Positions 22,673 through 34,856 of a stretch of DNA of 64,000 bases are shown here, in pieces; the first letter of the stretch is position 1; every line of letters begins with the position of its first letter. Source of the DNA: Nymphalis io (taxonomy: Eukaryota > Arthropoda > Insecta > Lepidoptera > Nymphalidae). The stretch spans positions 1,240,001-1,304,000 of the forward strand of contig NC_065910.1 of the NCBI RefSeq assembly GCF_905147045.1, read 5' to 3'. The notes beneath the pieces are model-generated. The model was not told the DNA's origin. It saw only the letters and a program-made list of their open reading frames with translations, and did no database searches. Position numbers and translations under genes: made by a program.

Positions 22673-22742
22673 ATATGTGCTTGTACTATATTAAATAAGT
22701 ATATATATATATATATATATAAATAACAAACAAATATATCAA

Positions 22743-23052
22743 TCAATCAACAGCCAATCGTCCACTGCTGAACATAGGCCTCTCCCAAGGTGCGCCAAAG
22801 CTCCCTGTCCTCCGCCTTCCGCATCCAGTTGGTGCCCGCCACCTTCTTAAGGTCGTCGGTCCACCTGGCTGGAGGGCGCCCTACGCTGCGCTTGCCGATT
22901 CGCGGTCTCCACTCTAGGACTCGTCTGCTCCAACGGCCGTCGGTCCTACGACATACGTGACCAGCCCACTGCCACTTCAGCCTGCTAATTTTGCAAGCTA
23001 TGTCGGTGACTTCGGTTCTTTTCCGGATAATCTCATTTCTGATCTTATCCTT
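22743..23052 (-). mobile_element. 5'-truncated RTE, about 99% identical to the 52-55 kb copy
   Basis: The reverse complement matches 54764-55065 with about three substitutions and one 3-nt difference near the end (GTGGACGATTGG versus GTGGACAACGATTGG). It encodes the RTE C-terminal tail (GRPPARWTDDL..., then WMRKAEDRELW...). It ends in a short GATT repeat. The near-identity points to recent mobilisation of this subfamily. Confidence 0.9.
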
Positions 23053-23540
23053 GTAAAAATATTATTGTTTAGTGAGCTCAGTTGTACAACACATAAATAA
23101 AATGAATTGATATAAATATAAACTTGGAAAGTATATAATTACAATGTATGATTTAAAAAAGCTGTTATTATATTCGTTTTTAGTAGCATCCCCATCACCC
23201 CAGAAACGAAACATGTTTGTACTAATGTTTTAAGCTAAACGGTATATATATCAGCGAAATTCATTGTAGTTCTTATAAGAAAAAAATATATCTTTAAACC
23301 TTTGTATGTGATTCTGTACATAGAAATTTAGATTTTGTATGATTGGTACGTGTTTAACGAACTACACATCTAACTCTCAAGTAAATCCACGGGGCGTACC
23401 ACTTGGTAGTGTTCTTGGTCCATTATAATATATTCATATTGTACGCCCATTATAAGATCTTAAAAAATATTTATACATTTTCGATAATAAGTAATATTCT
23501 GATTTTTAACTTTTATATAAAAAAGTAAAGTAACGGTATA
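23053..23540. other. Intergenic, nothing recognised
   Basis: AT-rich sequence with no supported feature. Confidence 0.4.
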
Positions 23541-23795
23541 AAAATGTCTCACTGTTAGAGCCTCCCTCATTTTTCGAACTGAAGACTTGGTGCTTATTCC
23601 ACCACGCTGTTTGTATACGGGTTGATGAATACACATGTGGCAAATTTTCATCCGAGTGTAGGTTTCGTCATAATTTTTAGTGCGAGATTAAATTATAAAT
23701 ACAAATAAAATTCAATTGTGTTTGTTCGGGATAGAACCCGTAATTTTCGAATAAGATTCACGTGTTCTAACCACTGAGTCATCTCGGTAACTCGT
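23540..23795 (-). repeat. SINE A, diverged
   Basis: In plus sense: ATTCCACCACGCTG, TACACATGTGGCAAATTTTC, GGATAGAACCCGTAAT (box B, reversed) and GTTCTAACCACTGAGTCATC (box A, reversed) are recognisable. Confidence 0.65.
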
Positions 23796-24273
23796 ATATG
23801 ATTGGCGATTTTTTTTTAAATTTTTATAGTGGGAACTTTGTTCTACTGAAAGTAATCTTAAGCGATAAGGATGCGTTCTATAATTAATTAATATATTTTA
23901 TTACTTTTATTCTTTTCTATAACGTGAATAAACTGTTAAATAAATAAAATTCCTCACAATGAATGTTGTCGCTTTAAATAAGGATATCTTTTATCTATCT
24001 TTTTTTATTCGTTGCATCGTAATTACTCTTATCTGTATCTTGGACGTGGGTGGAAGTGAACGCCGAGTTTCGTTTCGCAAAAAAAAAACGGCGATAAGTT
24101 TGCGAAAAGATTTAAAACACACGAGAGATAATACTTTGTTTTATATATATTTTTTATATGATTAACGATTATATTATTTGTATCTTCGGTATGGAGTGTG
24201 TTATCATTTGTGGATATTTCTATTGTTATATGTTTAATAATAAAATTGCTTTAAGTTTATTTTCAAATGTTTG

Positions 24274-24329
24274 TTCGATTATTTTATTACAAACATATTA
24301 AATAATATGTTTGTAATAAAATAATCGAA
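24274..24329. repeat. Perfect palindrome, 27-bp arms, 2-bp loop
   Basis: 24274-24300 is the exact reverse complement of 24303-24329, with AA between. The arms start TTCGATTATTTTATTACAAA. A second small hairpin TACGCG / CGCGTA follows at 24344-24361. Confidence 0.97.
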
Positions 24330-24507
24330 GTACTAGCCTTTTTTACGCGAAAAAACGCGTATGGAAGGTGTTATTTAGCCGCTGGTAAAGCTCAAGTTAT
24401 TTAAATAAAATTAAAAATACAGTTTAAAAATCTAAATTATTAGTTTAAATACTCAAAACAAACATTATCTGTCTGATTACTGTAGTTATTAAGTGTTTGT
24501 TTAAGCA

Positions 24508-24702
24508 GGAAAAACCGGTGGTCCTGCGCCTGAACTCTTTCCGGTCGTGTCGGATTGCCGTCTCATCGGATAATGAGAGCTAGGGAATAGAGAGTGCATC
24601 TGTGTTTGCGCACACACGTGTGCACTATAATATGTCTTTCGCAGTTAGCTAATCTCTCTTGAGATTGGCCGCCGTGGCCGAAATCGGTCTGGAGGACCTT
24701 AT
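24508..24702 (+). repeat. SINE C, 5'-truncated
   Basis: Starts at ACCGGTGGTCCTGCGCC and runs through CTCTTTCCGGTCGTGTCGGA and TAATCTCTCTTGAGATTGGC to GAAATCGGTCTGGAGGACC. The tRNA head is absent. Confidence 0.82.
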
Positions 24703-24719
24703 TTTTTCTTATGGGGTAT

Positions 24720-26240
24720 AGAAATATACATGTTATATGTACATATATTTATCTAAAATGTTAGTTCTGAAGTGATTTTACACATGATAAAGTATATGCA
24801 ATTTAAAACGTTTTAGTACATAGAACAAAATAAAATCTTGTTTTTAAATCGGTGTTTTTACATAATAGCCTTGTATTATATTGTATTAAATATCATTTCC
24901 AAAAAACATGATATAAATTTTTGAATTACAATCACATATATATGGTACAATATTTCGCTTAAAAAAATAAAAATACAAATATCTTACAGAATCTAGTTTA
25001 GAAGCAGATAAAACAATCTAAAAACCCCTTGGTAATGATTCTGTCATTAACGCTTTAAATCCCGGGCTAATTCCGTCGTATAATTCAACCATTAATACTT
25101 TTATCTTCGGGCCTGACCTTAAAGTTACAAGTAATTTGTAGCCCTTCCGAGGGCTAATTTGTTTTTTTCAACACCTATAAGTGTGAACCCCCGCTGCGAA
25201 GAGAAACAGTTCACCCAACGATTACAGGTACAATCCAATGCATACAATTTAGTTCTTTACTTATAATATGCATCGTTTGTTAGTGATCGTTATTCCCAAT
25301 TTGTTATGTCATATATTGTTGTTGTTTTTTTTTAAATTGTAATTTAGTCAAATGATCAGACGAATAGGTTTATCGTTTAAATTTGTAAGTACATTTAGGT
25401 ATTAATAAATGTTTCATGAGTCATTATAATTTTTTGTTATTCGTTATTCATTTCATACATATATTTTAAATAAAACGAAAAAACAAAATAAAAAAATGTG
25501 TTCCCAAAAAAATGGGTATTATTATACTGCCAGTTCAATTTACAAATTCGGAATGAAAATATTAATTCTCATATTTTTTATCATAGCCATTAATTGTAAT
25601 TTATTATATTTTTAATATATTGAAATAGATTGTAAATACTAAATAAATAATACAATAAAACTATTAAACTACTAAAAACATTTCAACGAAATTTATATTT
25701 ATTTTGTTTGTATTATACAAATACGTATTTGTATTTAATATCAGAATTCTCAGCAATAAATTGAAGATTATATTTGTTCTATTTTTACGTCCTATCGTCT
25801 GAACTGTATGTTATGCAACGTAGCACAGGGTTAGTGATAAGGAATAATGTTGCTAAAAAATACAAATTAATGCAATTTCCATAGCAATAATGAAAGCATG
25901 TCTTTAGTAATTTCAGTCAGTAAGACTCAATTTGGCGTGTATTAATTATTACCATTGGTTGTACTGTATACCGCCCGCTGCTATAGACATCCTTTTGAAT
26001 TCCGTTTAAGAATTATCATTGAAGCTTTAAACATTTTATTATTAAACCATTTAAGGACCTGTACTAAAGGTTAAAATTGTACATTAATTTGCATTTTAAA
26101 TATATCCCGTACAAGATATTGTAGTTTTTAAAAGACGTTTATATATTGTGACGCCTTTTATAAAATGGCAGCGTTTTAAGCTTATTAACTTAAATAAATT
26201 TGTAGTTGATGTACATTTTACTCAATAATAATAAGAAGAT
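24720..26240. other. Intergenic; a non-repetitive block at 25020-25250
   Basis: Mostly AT-rich. The block 25020-25250 is more complex and GC-richer (for example CCCTTCCGAGGGCTAATTTG, GTGAACCCCCGCTGCGAAG) without repeat or coding character. It could be conserved noncoding DNA, which the sequence alone cannot show. Confidence 0.3.
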
Positions 26241-26242
26241 TA

Positions 26243-26651
26243 CTTGGCGGTAAGGCTATGCCCAAGCTAAGACCACTGGCTCCGAGTTGGCACCAACTAT
26301 CCATTATATATTCCACCGTCAAACAGCATTACTTGGTATCGTTGTGTTTTGTTTTGACGCGTAAGCCATAGTTATAACAAGGAATATAACATCTTAGTTT
26401 TCAAGGTTGCAATGGTATAGGTAGGCGAACGAGCATATGGGCCACCTGATGATAAGTGGTCAGAAACGCCCATAGACATTGTTATTGTAAGAAATGTAGC
26501 CATCGCCTACATCGCCAATGGTCAACCTTAGGAACTAAGATGTTATGTACTCGTATATTTAATATTTCTTACAGCATCCATGTATATGGGCTGTGACGAC
26601 CATTTAACATCAGGTGGCCTAATTGCCAGTCGGCCTATCTATTATAAATAC
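26243..26651 (+). mobile_element. SINE B interrupted by an inverted SINE B
   Basis: A plus-strand diverged SINE B occupies 26243-26415 and resumes at 26555-26651 (ATTTCTTACAGCATCCATGT, CATCAGGTGGCC). Between them, 26417-26551 is a minus-strand SINE B 3' part (GTAGGCGAACGAGCATATGG, CCATCGCCTACATCGCCAAT). This is a nested insertion of one SINE into another. Confidence 0.6.
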
Positions 26652-27271
26652 CTAAATAAAGTGATCAGTTATGAAATGTCCTAATACAGACACATTCTTC
26701 CGGTCACTAGACCAGCCAGACATTATTCTATATAGACTACAGCTTAATCCAGAAGATCTAACGATGCCAAAGATGTAAGACCTTAGAAGCTAACTTTTGT
26801 ATGATGTTATACAATTGTAAGCAAATTTTTCTACAAATATTTTAACAAAAATAGCAAGCATAATATTTGTGCAAACAAAAACGATTTATGGCTTTAAATA
26901 TACAATAGGCGTATCAGAAAGCTATTTTCATGAGCGTGTGTGTTCGTAAAAGTTGGTTATTCGATTTTATGTTTGATTTTCATGCGATGTCTGACTTATT
27001 GTTGACAAAACTTATATATAAATATACTAATATATACAACATACTATCGAATATATATTAGTATTAATTAAAATATTCTAGTGAATGTTAACTAATCTAA
27101 TTGTTTTTTATGTATTGTTTAATTGAAAAATCATAATGCTGATTTCTTTAGATTAACTTACTCATCACTGAATTATATTTTACTAAAATGATGACGATGT
27201 AAGTCGAATAAAATTTAAATATTATATTAGAAATATTAAGGGCTATTTTTTACCAATGAATTGATTTGTAG

Positions 27272-27600
27272 TCATGTCGTCCTGATTGATTTCAGCCACC
27301 CAAGATTAGCCGACTAGCTCAGGACAAATCATGGCTCAATGGGACATAGGAAACCTTATATTTTTTCACTTTCATAATCTTGATGGGTTGGGAATATCAC
27401 ACGAACGGAAAGTGATCAAGAATGTTATAAACTAAGGCTTCATGTCCTTTTAAAGGAACGGAAGCTCAACACTTTCTTAACTGGGAATTATATCACAGTA
27501 AAACCCAATAACTTTTATTAGCCGGATGCGACATTACAACTTAAGACCAGATATTCAGCAGCTGTTAATTTTAGCTCCTTTGAGAAAGGAGGCAGTAGAT
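27272..27600 (-). repeat. SINE C, strongly diverged
   Basis: Plus-sense remnants TCGTCCTGATTGATTTCAGC, GATTAGCCGACTAG, AAAACCCAATAACTTTTATT and GGAGGCAGTAGAT keep the C-family order. No TSD seen. Confidence 0.5.
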
Positions 27601-29157
27601 CAAATATTTTACTTTTAATATAACACTATAAACTAAATTTAAAGGTAATGAATGAAATTAAGACAAAGCAAGACTATATCCTGCAAAAGATTCACCATTT
27701 AAATATGATAAAAAATAAAAAACAAAAATTTATTCCGCTCGCTTAATCCAAGAAAAGCAGTCGTATTTGGTCCATTTAAAGAGAATCTGTTTAAGACTAA
27801 AAGGCTGTAACACTGTGTTTTAGTTGGCAAACGTTCGTGTGGGGTTTCGTGATACCAACAATAACCGCTAATGTACAATCGTCACGCGATCCTAACATTT
27901 CGACCTGGTTCCCAACGTTTATCCACCGATTTGTACATTTGTGTTCAGATTTGCGAGTATTGTTTTTTGAAAGGGTCACGTAAGGGTACGGTTGAACAAA
28001 CTTCGAGCTTTTCACGAGTAAAATTGTTCTATCGACGGTAATAGCAGAAAAAAGTACGGGGAGTAATTTCTTTTGTTATCTGAAGTTGTTTGTTGTATTA
28101 TACCATTCGCTTCGTATTTTTCAGACGATTTGCGTCCGAATTGGCCTATACTTGAGCGACAACTGCCCTTTGAACACGTGTAATTGACAGAAAAGTCCGG
28201 CTGATTGACCTTTCACGTCTCTTTTGGTAGGTTATGTGATTATTTCTATGGATTATCAGAGAGAATCTTAAAAAGACCAGACGTGTTACTTTGAGTAGTT
28301 GTTTGCGTACATTACGTATAGCTTAACAGCGGACAAACTTGTAACTGCGTGAGTTAGGTTAAATATAGACCTAAAACGTCCATAAAGTACATATGATTTA
28401 TTAATACAGATTAGCAAACTATTTTGTGACTACAATTATCATTTTTTTGACACTGAAGACACAAATATCCTCAACGTGTTGCCTGTTCTTCGCGTAATTG
28501 AATGTTGAGCCCAGAGCATTAACCGGTCTTCGTAACCATCTACTCAACGATAAATAACACATGTTAAATGTAGGAACACAAATAATTTTGTGAGTTTGTT
28601 TATTAGACGCTTAGTGCTACACATTCGCTGGATATGTTATACTTTAAAAATTTTTTTTTTACTGTCGTTTCTGACCACAAAGTATTCTGCCAAGGTCACG
28701 TATAATTAAAAAAATAACGATGGAGAATAATCAATTAATGATTAATTAAATTGATGGTATGAGAATAAATAATACGACACACAATTGATTAATGTTCTAT
28801 TACCGTTTACAGGAAATAAAAAGTAATTAGGCATATAAATTATCAAAGCATTACTTGCTGTTACCAGTTAACTTTGTCTATCAATAGAGATGACGAATAT
28901 TTTTGTTATTTATTCTCATCTTTCGCTTCATCGAAACGGAAAAGCTATTTTATTCCATAAATTGTATAAAATTTTATATTATTCTTAAGGCTTGTTGCTG
29001 GTGAAACGATAGACGTTTCCTTCCAAACAATTTACGACAACTCGAGCAAGTGACTCGTATCGATAAATTGTGATTTATAAATTGTATTTTTTGTATTCTA
29101 TTTAAAATTTACAAAGTTTATATTTTCTTTATATTATCACCTTTTTTAATTTAAAAT
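27601..29157. other. Intergenic; higher-complexity segment 27780-28340
   Basis: 27780-28340 is less AT-rich than its flanks and free of recognised repeats. It contains CACGTG at 28176-28181 and an AACCGCTA site near 27864. It may be regulatory, but nothing proves it. The rest is AT-rich with no feature. Confidence 0.25.
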
Positions 29158-29420
29158 AGGTAGGTGGGTTGGCACATGTGTCGTTAGGTTATGCCACCGC
29201 CTGAAAGTAAGTGCTTGTGACTGACCATTGACATTGACCCATTCCTTACATCGCCTCAACCCTTTTGAACTAATAAGTTATATCCCTTGTGTATGTAATT
29301 ACACTGGTTTACTAATCCTTCAAATTGGAAAACGGCAGTATTAAGTATTGCTGTTTAGAGGTAGAATTTGTAACGAGTGGCTGGTAACAAAGATGGTCTT
29401 ACTCAAAGCTCAGGCCAGGT
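29158..29420 (-). repeat. SINE B, diverged
   Basis: Plus-sense remnants CCTTGTGTATGTAATTACAC, CTTCAAATTGGAAAACGGCA, TATTGCTGTTTAGAGGTAGA and GAGTGGCTGGTAAC follow reversed SINE B. Confidence 0.5.
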
Positions 29421-29504
29421 TTGACATAAATTTTATATGTTTAGTATTTCGTTGAGTACAATCGAGAAGTGAGAGTATATAATTATATCACTTTTTGGTA
29501 CTTA

Positions 29505-29985
29505 ATAGAATAGACGCTTTAAGGTGGCCGTTATAATCCAGAAGGAGACAACGGAGCGGGAACGGGAAGAGGCCAGTCCTGCTCGACGGAGACGACGTCG
29601 GTAATGTCTCGGGCCTCCTACAGCCCCGACACCCGGGGCTAAAAAAATAGAGCGCAACCCTGGGGCCGTGGATGCGTGAGGTAACCTCACGTGTCCATAT
29701 TTCAGACGGCCCTGAGGAGGACGGCAGCTGGCATGGCCTCGCGCTACCATATGCACTAGCGAGGAGAGCAGGGAGACGAGATCGAGGCGCCCCCTGAGAG
29801 CTCCGCTGAGCCACGAGCGGAGCACAGCACGGCAAGGGTCGCGGATGCGTTATATCAACACGATCCCGCAGCCTCTTCGATCCATGCCGAGGGTCTTCGC
29901 AGTGGTATAAGTGGGTAAGAAACCCACTTAACCCGATCCCCTCCAACGGAGCCGGGTGCCTTTTGAAGGCTTCCACTATGTGAAA
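29505..29985 (+). mobile_element. GC-rich retroelement-like fragment, unassigned
   Basis: A 480-bp GC-rich island in AT-rich DNA with sharp edges. In plus sense it ends CTTCCACTATGTGAAAAAAA, which looks like a retroposon 3' end. It contains an AAGTGGGT / ACCCACTT hairpin at 29909-29929. The minus-strand ORFs across it (up to 162 codons) are Arg/Pro/Ser-rich and not protein-like. I suspect the 3' UTR of a non-LTR element, perhaps R1-like, but recognise no domain. Confidence 0.4.
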
Positions 29986-30299
29986 AAAAGATGCCTTAAG
30001 AAAGATGCTTTTAAAAAGATACTTTTAGATACTCACAGAGAATACGCTTTAGGGTACTTTTCGGCACTCACAGCTTTGACCTATAGATTTGTGATGGTGT
30101 TGGTTGGCGGGAGGCATCTATTTTAAAAGTAAATGGTACGTTTTTCGATAGGAAAATTCGATGCTGGTGTCTATTCCCTATATTTAGCTACTGTAAAATA
30201 TATTAACCATTATCATTATTGCAACCATCAACCTTAAAATCTATGCCGTTAAATATTTTATGTCTCTTTTTTAGAAACGTCGTAAATATTTCAAAGGTG

Positions 30300-30410
30300 C
30301 GCAAACTCTTCTCGTAAAATAAAGGATTTTAAGTTTATTCCACCACGCTGCTTCGATACCTGTTTGTGGAATATATTTTAGCAGAATATATTTTAATAAC
30401 GATTAGTTTT
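30300..30410 (-). repeat. SINE A fragment, diverged
   Basis: AAGTTTATTCCACCACGCTG followed by a decayed CGGGTTGGTGG-like block. Confidence 0.45.
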
Positions 30411-30799
30411 CAATCGAATTGTGATTAAGAGTGGTGTGCAATTTTAGCTAGCTCTATCGCATAAATATGACCGCAGCTTTACCTTCCATGGTGTTTTCGT
30501 TTCACTTGGTAACGCAGGTGTGGCCATCCCTAAGTATTTTAAGGGTCTGAACAAAGTTTACGAGTTACCTCGTAAAACATTGCAAATGACATATTTATTT
30601 GTCTTGCCTCATTATTTTAATTAAATCATTCCCCGTGGCCCGAACGGAAATAACTTAATTTACCCTAAATAATTTTGTTTACAATCCAATTAGGAATAAC
30701 AATGTATGAAGCTTAAGTAATTTATCTTTTAACCGACCGATGATTGAGTTATTCGACCCTATATTTTCCATTGTCAATCGTGGGAGTTAAGAGCAGTAA

Positions 30800-30955
30800 T
30801 GGCCTAATGTTTGGAACATGTAATTCTTAACAGAAGATAGCAGGTTCAAACCGGGGCAAGCAATGATTTCTCATGCGCTTAATTTATGTTGAACTTCGAC
30901 CAACAATAGGCATAAGTTTTAAAACTTCTTAAGAAGACGAGAAGCCATAACTCAG
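30800..30955 (+). repeat. SINE A, diverged, with box B
   Basis: GCAGGTTCAAACCGGGGCAA (box B region) and TCATGCGCTTAATTTATG are clear. The rest is decayed. Confidence 0.5.
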
Positions 30956-30959
30956 TACT

Positions 30960-31965
30960 CACTCAACATTTACAAGCTGTTACGTTTTTTTAGGTGGGAG
31001 TAATTATAAACTAAGTTTTTTTGGCGGAATTTGATTATTAATTCATAGTAAACGTACTATAATTAAAATATTACGGTGAAATAATAAGAGAAATGTACAA
31101 AACTAATTGCACCTTATAAAATAAATTACGACGTGACGAATATTGCATTAATTTTGACTGAAAAATTTACATAATTAATTAATTAAATAAATTCATTTTA
31201 CTAATAATTAAATAATCGTTTTAAACTGGTTCATTTTCAAAATGTATTTCCAAATTACGGGATGAGGTTTCAAGTTTTCTTTTATAGTAAATATGTGTTT
31301 AAATATACGCCCACATTAACAGTATTTACTAAGCAGAATTGCTTGTTTGAACGACCTTTGTGTGTCCTTAATATTTGATTGATCTTTGACAGATAAGTCA
31401 ATCAGTCGGTACTTTTAACGGTGTAGAAAAAATATAATTTAATTAACTCCCCGATCCGATTTCGTACGGATCAAGTTTTATTCATTTTATTTGTTTGATA
31501 AAATCCGTAAAGCCGATCGCAGCACAACCACACACACACACACACACACACAAAATAATCAATATCTACCCGTTAATGAGGAGTTTATTGATATACATTG
31601 ATACACGTAAAAAATATTATATAAATAAAAATAGCAATTGTGTTTTAATATGTATACGTTTTAATTAAAAACGTAATTCGAACGCATTCTAAAATGAAAA
31701 TATTAAATACAGCGTGAACCATTTTGACGCTTGACACAACTTTGATCGTGCCGGCTACATTTTGTATAATTATGTTTTGAAATATGTCATGACCTTTGAA
31801 CATTTTGACGCAAGGCTCACGGGAATTCAAATAATTATTAATGTTAAATCAAAGCGGTGAATCGTAGTGGATAATGTTATAAAGATGAAAGTTTGTGTTT
31901 TAAAATGTGTGATAATCATTCATATTTTAACGGCTTAAAGTTTTTATACTAACATTTGATTTCTA
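30960..31965. other. Intergenic with a (CA)n microsatellite
   Basis: (CA)n of about 12 units at 31529-31552. The rest is AT-rich with no supported gene. Confidence 0.5.
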
Positions 31966-32056
31966 GTTGGTAGCTTGTAAATGCCCCAAGACTAAGGCCT
32001 ACTTCCCTCTTAAGGAGAACGTTTCGAGTTTATTCCACGCTCCTATGCGGGTTGGT
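31966..32056 (-). repeat. SINE A fragment
   Basis: GCTTGTAAATGCCCCAAGAC, CTCTTAAGGAGAACGTTTCG and CTATGCGGGTTGGTGG match the reversed 3' part of SINE A. Confidence 0.6.
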
Positions 32057-33165
32057 GGTCTTATTTCTAATGAATCCATTTTGCTTTGTTAAATATATAA
32101 AATATATGTTAAACATAGCATGTTAATAGTAATACATATGTGTTCGTGTCATATATTTAAGATCTCCGAGAATTTTTTAAATAATACAAATTACCTATAC
32201 AATATTATTTTCCGGCAATCGAACTCGCAATCATTACAGATAACAGCAGCCGTAGCTACCACATCGCCATTTGTCACAAAGATTTATCTAAAGTTTGACG
32301 ATATCTTTCGTGCAGGATACAAAAAAATCTCCTCAAAATAAACAAAGAATGTTCTCGATCAAAATAATTCAACTGTCCAACGCCATCGTTATCCAAATTG
32401 GAGTCTTTTGTACTTAACTATTTTAATTAATCAGTTTCGTCCTCCTGTCAACCTGTTGGAAAAGATTCCATCAATAATATTCCAATAAAATGAGGAATGC
32501 AATAGGGGAGATGAAATGGGTGTGATAATTTAATAAAGTAGATTATTTTAAAATAAATGTGTTAAATTTTATAATAGGCTTTGATGTGTATAAGGACATT
32601 TATCTTAGTGCTTTTATATAATTGTGCTGTAAAACGTTATGTTTTAAATAAAATTATTCATGTTTTGATTTTGTATATAAAAACGGATGTTGGTATTAAT
32701 ATAAATTAATAATATATTTAACTTTAATGACCGAAAACAAACACACGATATATAAAGAGTCCTTAACACCTTTTAGCTGTTCTTCGTCTAAAAATATTTC
32801 GTCTAAAAACTCATACTGGCCGTATAAGTAAAAAAAACATAACGTTAAAAAGTCAAATTTAAAAATCGAACGACAAATGCATTAATTTAAAAGTATCTAT
32901 GACATATGAAACGAGTGATTTTAAATGTTTCCAAATATAATTGTCAGTACTTTTTATCCATAACAAATGGGACCGCACTAAATCTCAGTAAGTATGTAAA
33001 TGGGTCATCTATTTTAATTAGTCGACTCGATTCCGCCTACATTTGATGTATGGAGTAAGTAGCGTTACAATAGTGACAGACATGGCATGATATTTTTAAT
33101 AAACATTTTAACTTTCAATTATAATGTTAATAATAAAAAAATTAATTTACGTGAAATTTCCTTTA
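32057..33165. other. Intergenic, nothing recognised
   Basis: AT-rich. The plus-strand 73-codon ORF at 32120 has no protein-like pattern. Confidence 0.4.
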
Positions 33166-33169
33166 TAAT

Positions 33170-33325
33170 ATATATTTTTTCAAATTTTTCGGTTGCCTCA
33201 GAGCTGAGGATTTTATAAGCGGTTAACGGTAGTGGCTGGTGACATTCTATATCATGCATAATATATTTATTACCACCATTCCACGCGGTCACGATTTGTA
33301 GTTGATGTGTGATTGATTTTAATTT
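33170..33325 (-). repeat. Dispersed repeat J, copy 1
   Basis: In minus sense it has ACAAATCGTGACCGCGTGGA and ATGGT. The copy at 47540-47720 (plus) has the same string with one change. Later blocks are only weakly similar. The family is unknown. Confidence 0.35.
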
Positions 33326-33417
33326 TGATTTCCACAATTCCACATATTTAAGTTTTTTGATACAAATAATTCTGTAAAGTATAATAGAAATATTTGGTAT
33401 TTACACGAACAAAATAA

Positions 33418-33682
33418 TAATAATATCCTGGAACATTTTTCACACTCGGCCATCTGATCCCAAATTAAGCTTGTACAAAGCTTGTGCTATGGAAACCAGA
33501 CAACTGATATACTACATATACTACTTTTCTTTTGTAAATACATGCTTATAAAGATAATTACACCCAGACTCAGAACAAACAGACATGTCATGCACACAAA
33601 TGTCTGTCCTGTGTGGGAATCGAACTTACAACCTTCGGCGTGAAAGGCATGTATCTACCAACCACGTCAACCAGTTACATGT
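33418..33682 (-). mobile_element. SINE D, second copy
   Basis: The reverse complement shows GTTGACGTGGTTGGTAGATA, box B in GTTCGATTCCCACACAGGAC, TCTGGTTTCCATAGCACAAG and ATGTTCCAGGAT with an ATT tail. It is close to 16018-16285. Confidence 0.8.
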
Positions 33683-33825
33683 TGTAAACATCACAAATTA
33701 ATGTACTTTCACTTATAAATCACTTACACTTTATAAATCGTTGATAATCTTACTATAATCATCAATAGCTTGTAATTTTTTGGAGTTATTTCTCATCACA
33801 TAATAAAATATAATAAAACAAATAT

Positions 33826-34090
33826 TTTATTTATTTATTTATTAATCCTTTATTGCACACAATTTACAAACATATAAAAGAACAAGTAGTACATATAGTA
33901 TGCAAAGGCAGCCTTATCACTTACAGTGATCTCTTTCAGATAACCTCTGTAAAGAGAAATATTTATGTTTTTTTTTTTAGCCGGAATCATTAATCGGGCG
34001 TAGAGTGCGAACAACTTATGCTTAAAATTTATTGAATACTCGTAAACTCTATACAAATATGTAATATACCAACATACATACTCTTATTTC
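33826..34090 (-). repeat. Dispersed repeat I, second copy
   Basis: (TTTA)n, CCTTTATTGCACACAATTTAC, GCAAAGGCAGCCTTATC, CTTACAGTGATCTCTTTCAG and ACATACATACTCTTA align with 13423-13690. Confidence 0.55.
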
Positions 34091-34374
34091 ATTTCAAGAT
34101 TGATTAATTAATTAATAGATATCAATATTATTGTGTAGATAAATAAAAATATTACTATTGTACATTCTGTCGTTTTGTTATGACTATGACATCTCGTTAC
34201 TCCTTTCAATTTAATAGGTAGATTCTCCGAACGATATCGATTCCGACGCCCTCACAAGCTTCTTAAGCAATTGTATAGTATTTATAGCTCCGTACTTTCA
34301 TTTTTTTTATTTTAATTAAAGTAATGACAAATTTATGTTTTAAGTTCAAATAATAGGCTTTGATAACACAGATT

Positions 34375-34622
34375 GAGATGGGCTAGTGGTTCGATTACGT
34401 GAATATTAACCGAAGATTACGTTTTCAAATCCAGGCAAGCACTATCTATTCATGTGCATTAATAATTCACCTCATATAGGTTTCCTACAGATGTCTTGTT
34501 TAACTGAAATTCTACCAGATGTGTATCAACCAATCCGACTTAGGGCAGCGTGGTGTAATGAAGTCCAAACCTCAAAAGGAGATGCCTTAGCCCAGCTGTG
34601 GGACGATAACAGAGTGTTACTT
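34375..34622 (+). repeat. SINE A, diverged but nearly full length
   Basis: Head GAGATGGGCTAGTGGTTCGA, box B TTTTCAAATCC, then GGTTTCCTACAGATG, GGGCAGCGTGGTGTAATGAA, and 3' end CCCAGCTGTGGGACGATAAC. Confidence 0.7.
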
Positions 34623-34856
34623 CATTTTATTTTTACACACAGTCAACTTTGTAATCTTTAATTGCTTTAATAAAATAAACTAATTGTAATATAAATAAAA
34701 AAGACAACATATTTATGTCTTGTGTTTCTATGAAAATAAATGCTTAAATTGTAATATATATAATAAACTCTTTCAATAAAAAAAATCAATATAAAAATTT
34801 TACTTTATGGTAACCTTATACAGGCTTTTTAAAGCACTTTTGTCATCTTTTTACTT

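Noticed and set aside
29488..29976. 162-codon minus-strand ORF
   Set aside because: Low-complexity Arg/Pro/Ser composition from a GC-rich repeat fragment; overlapping frames are equally open.
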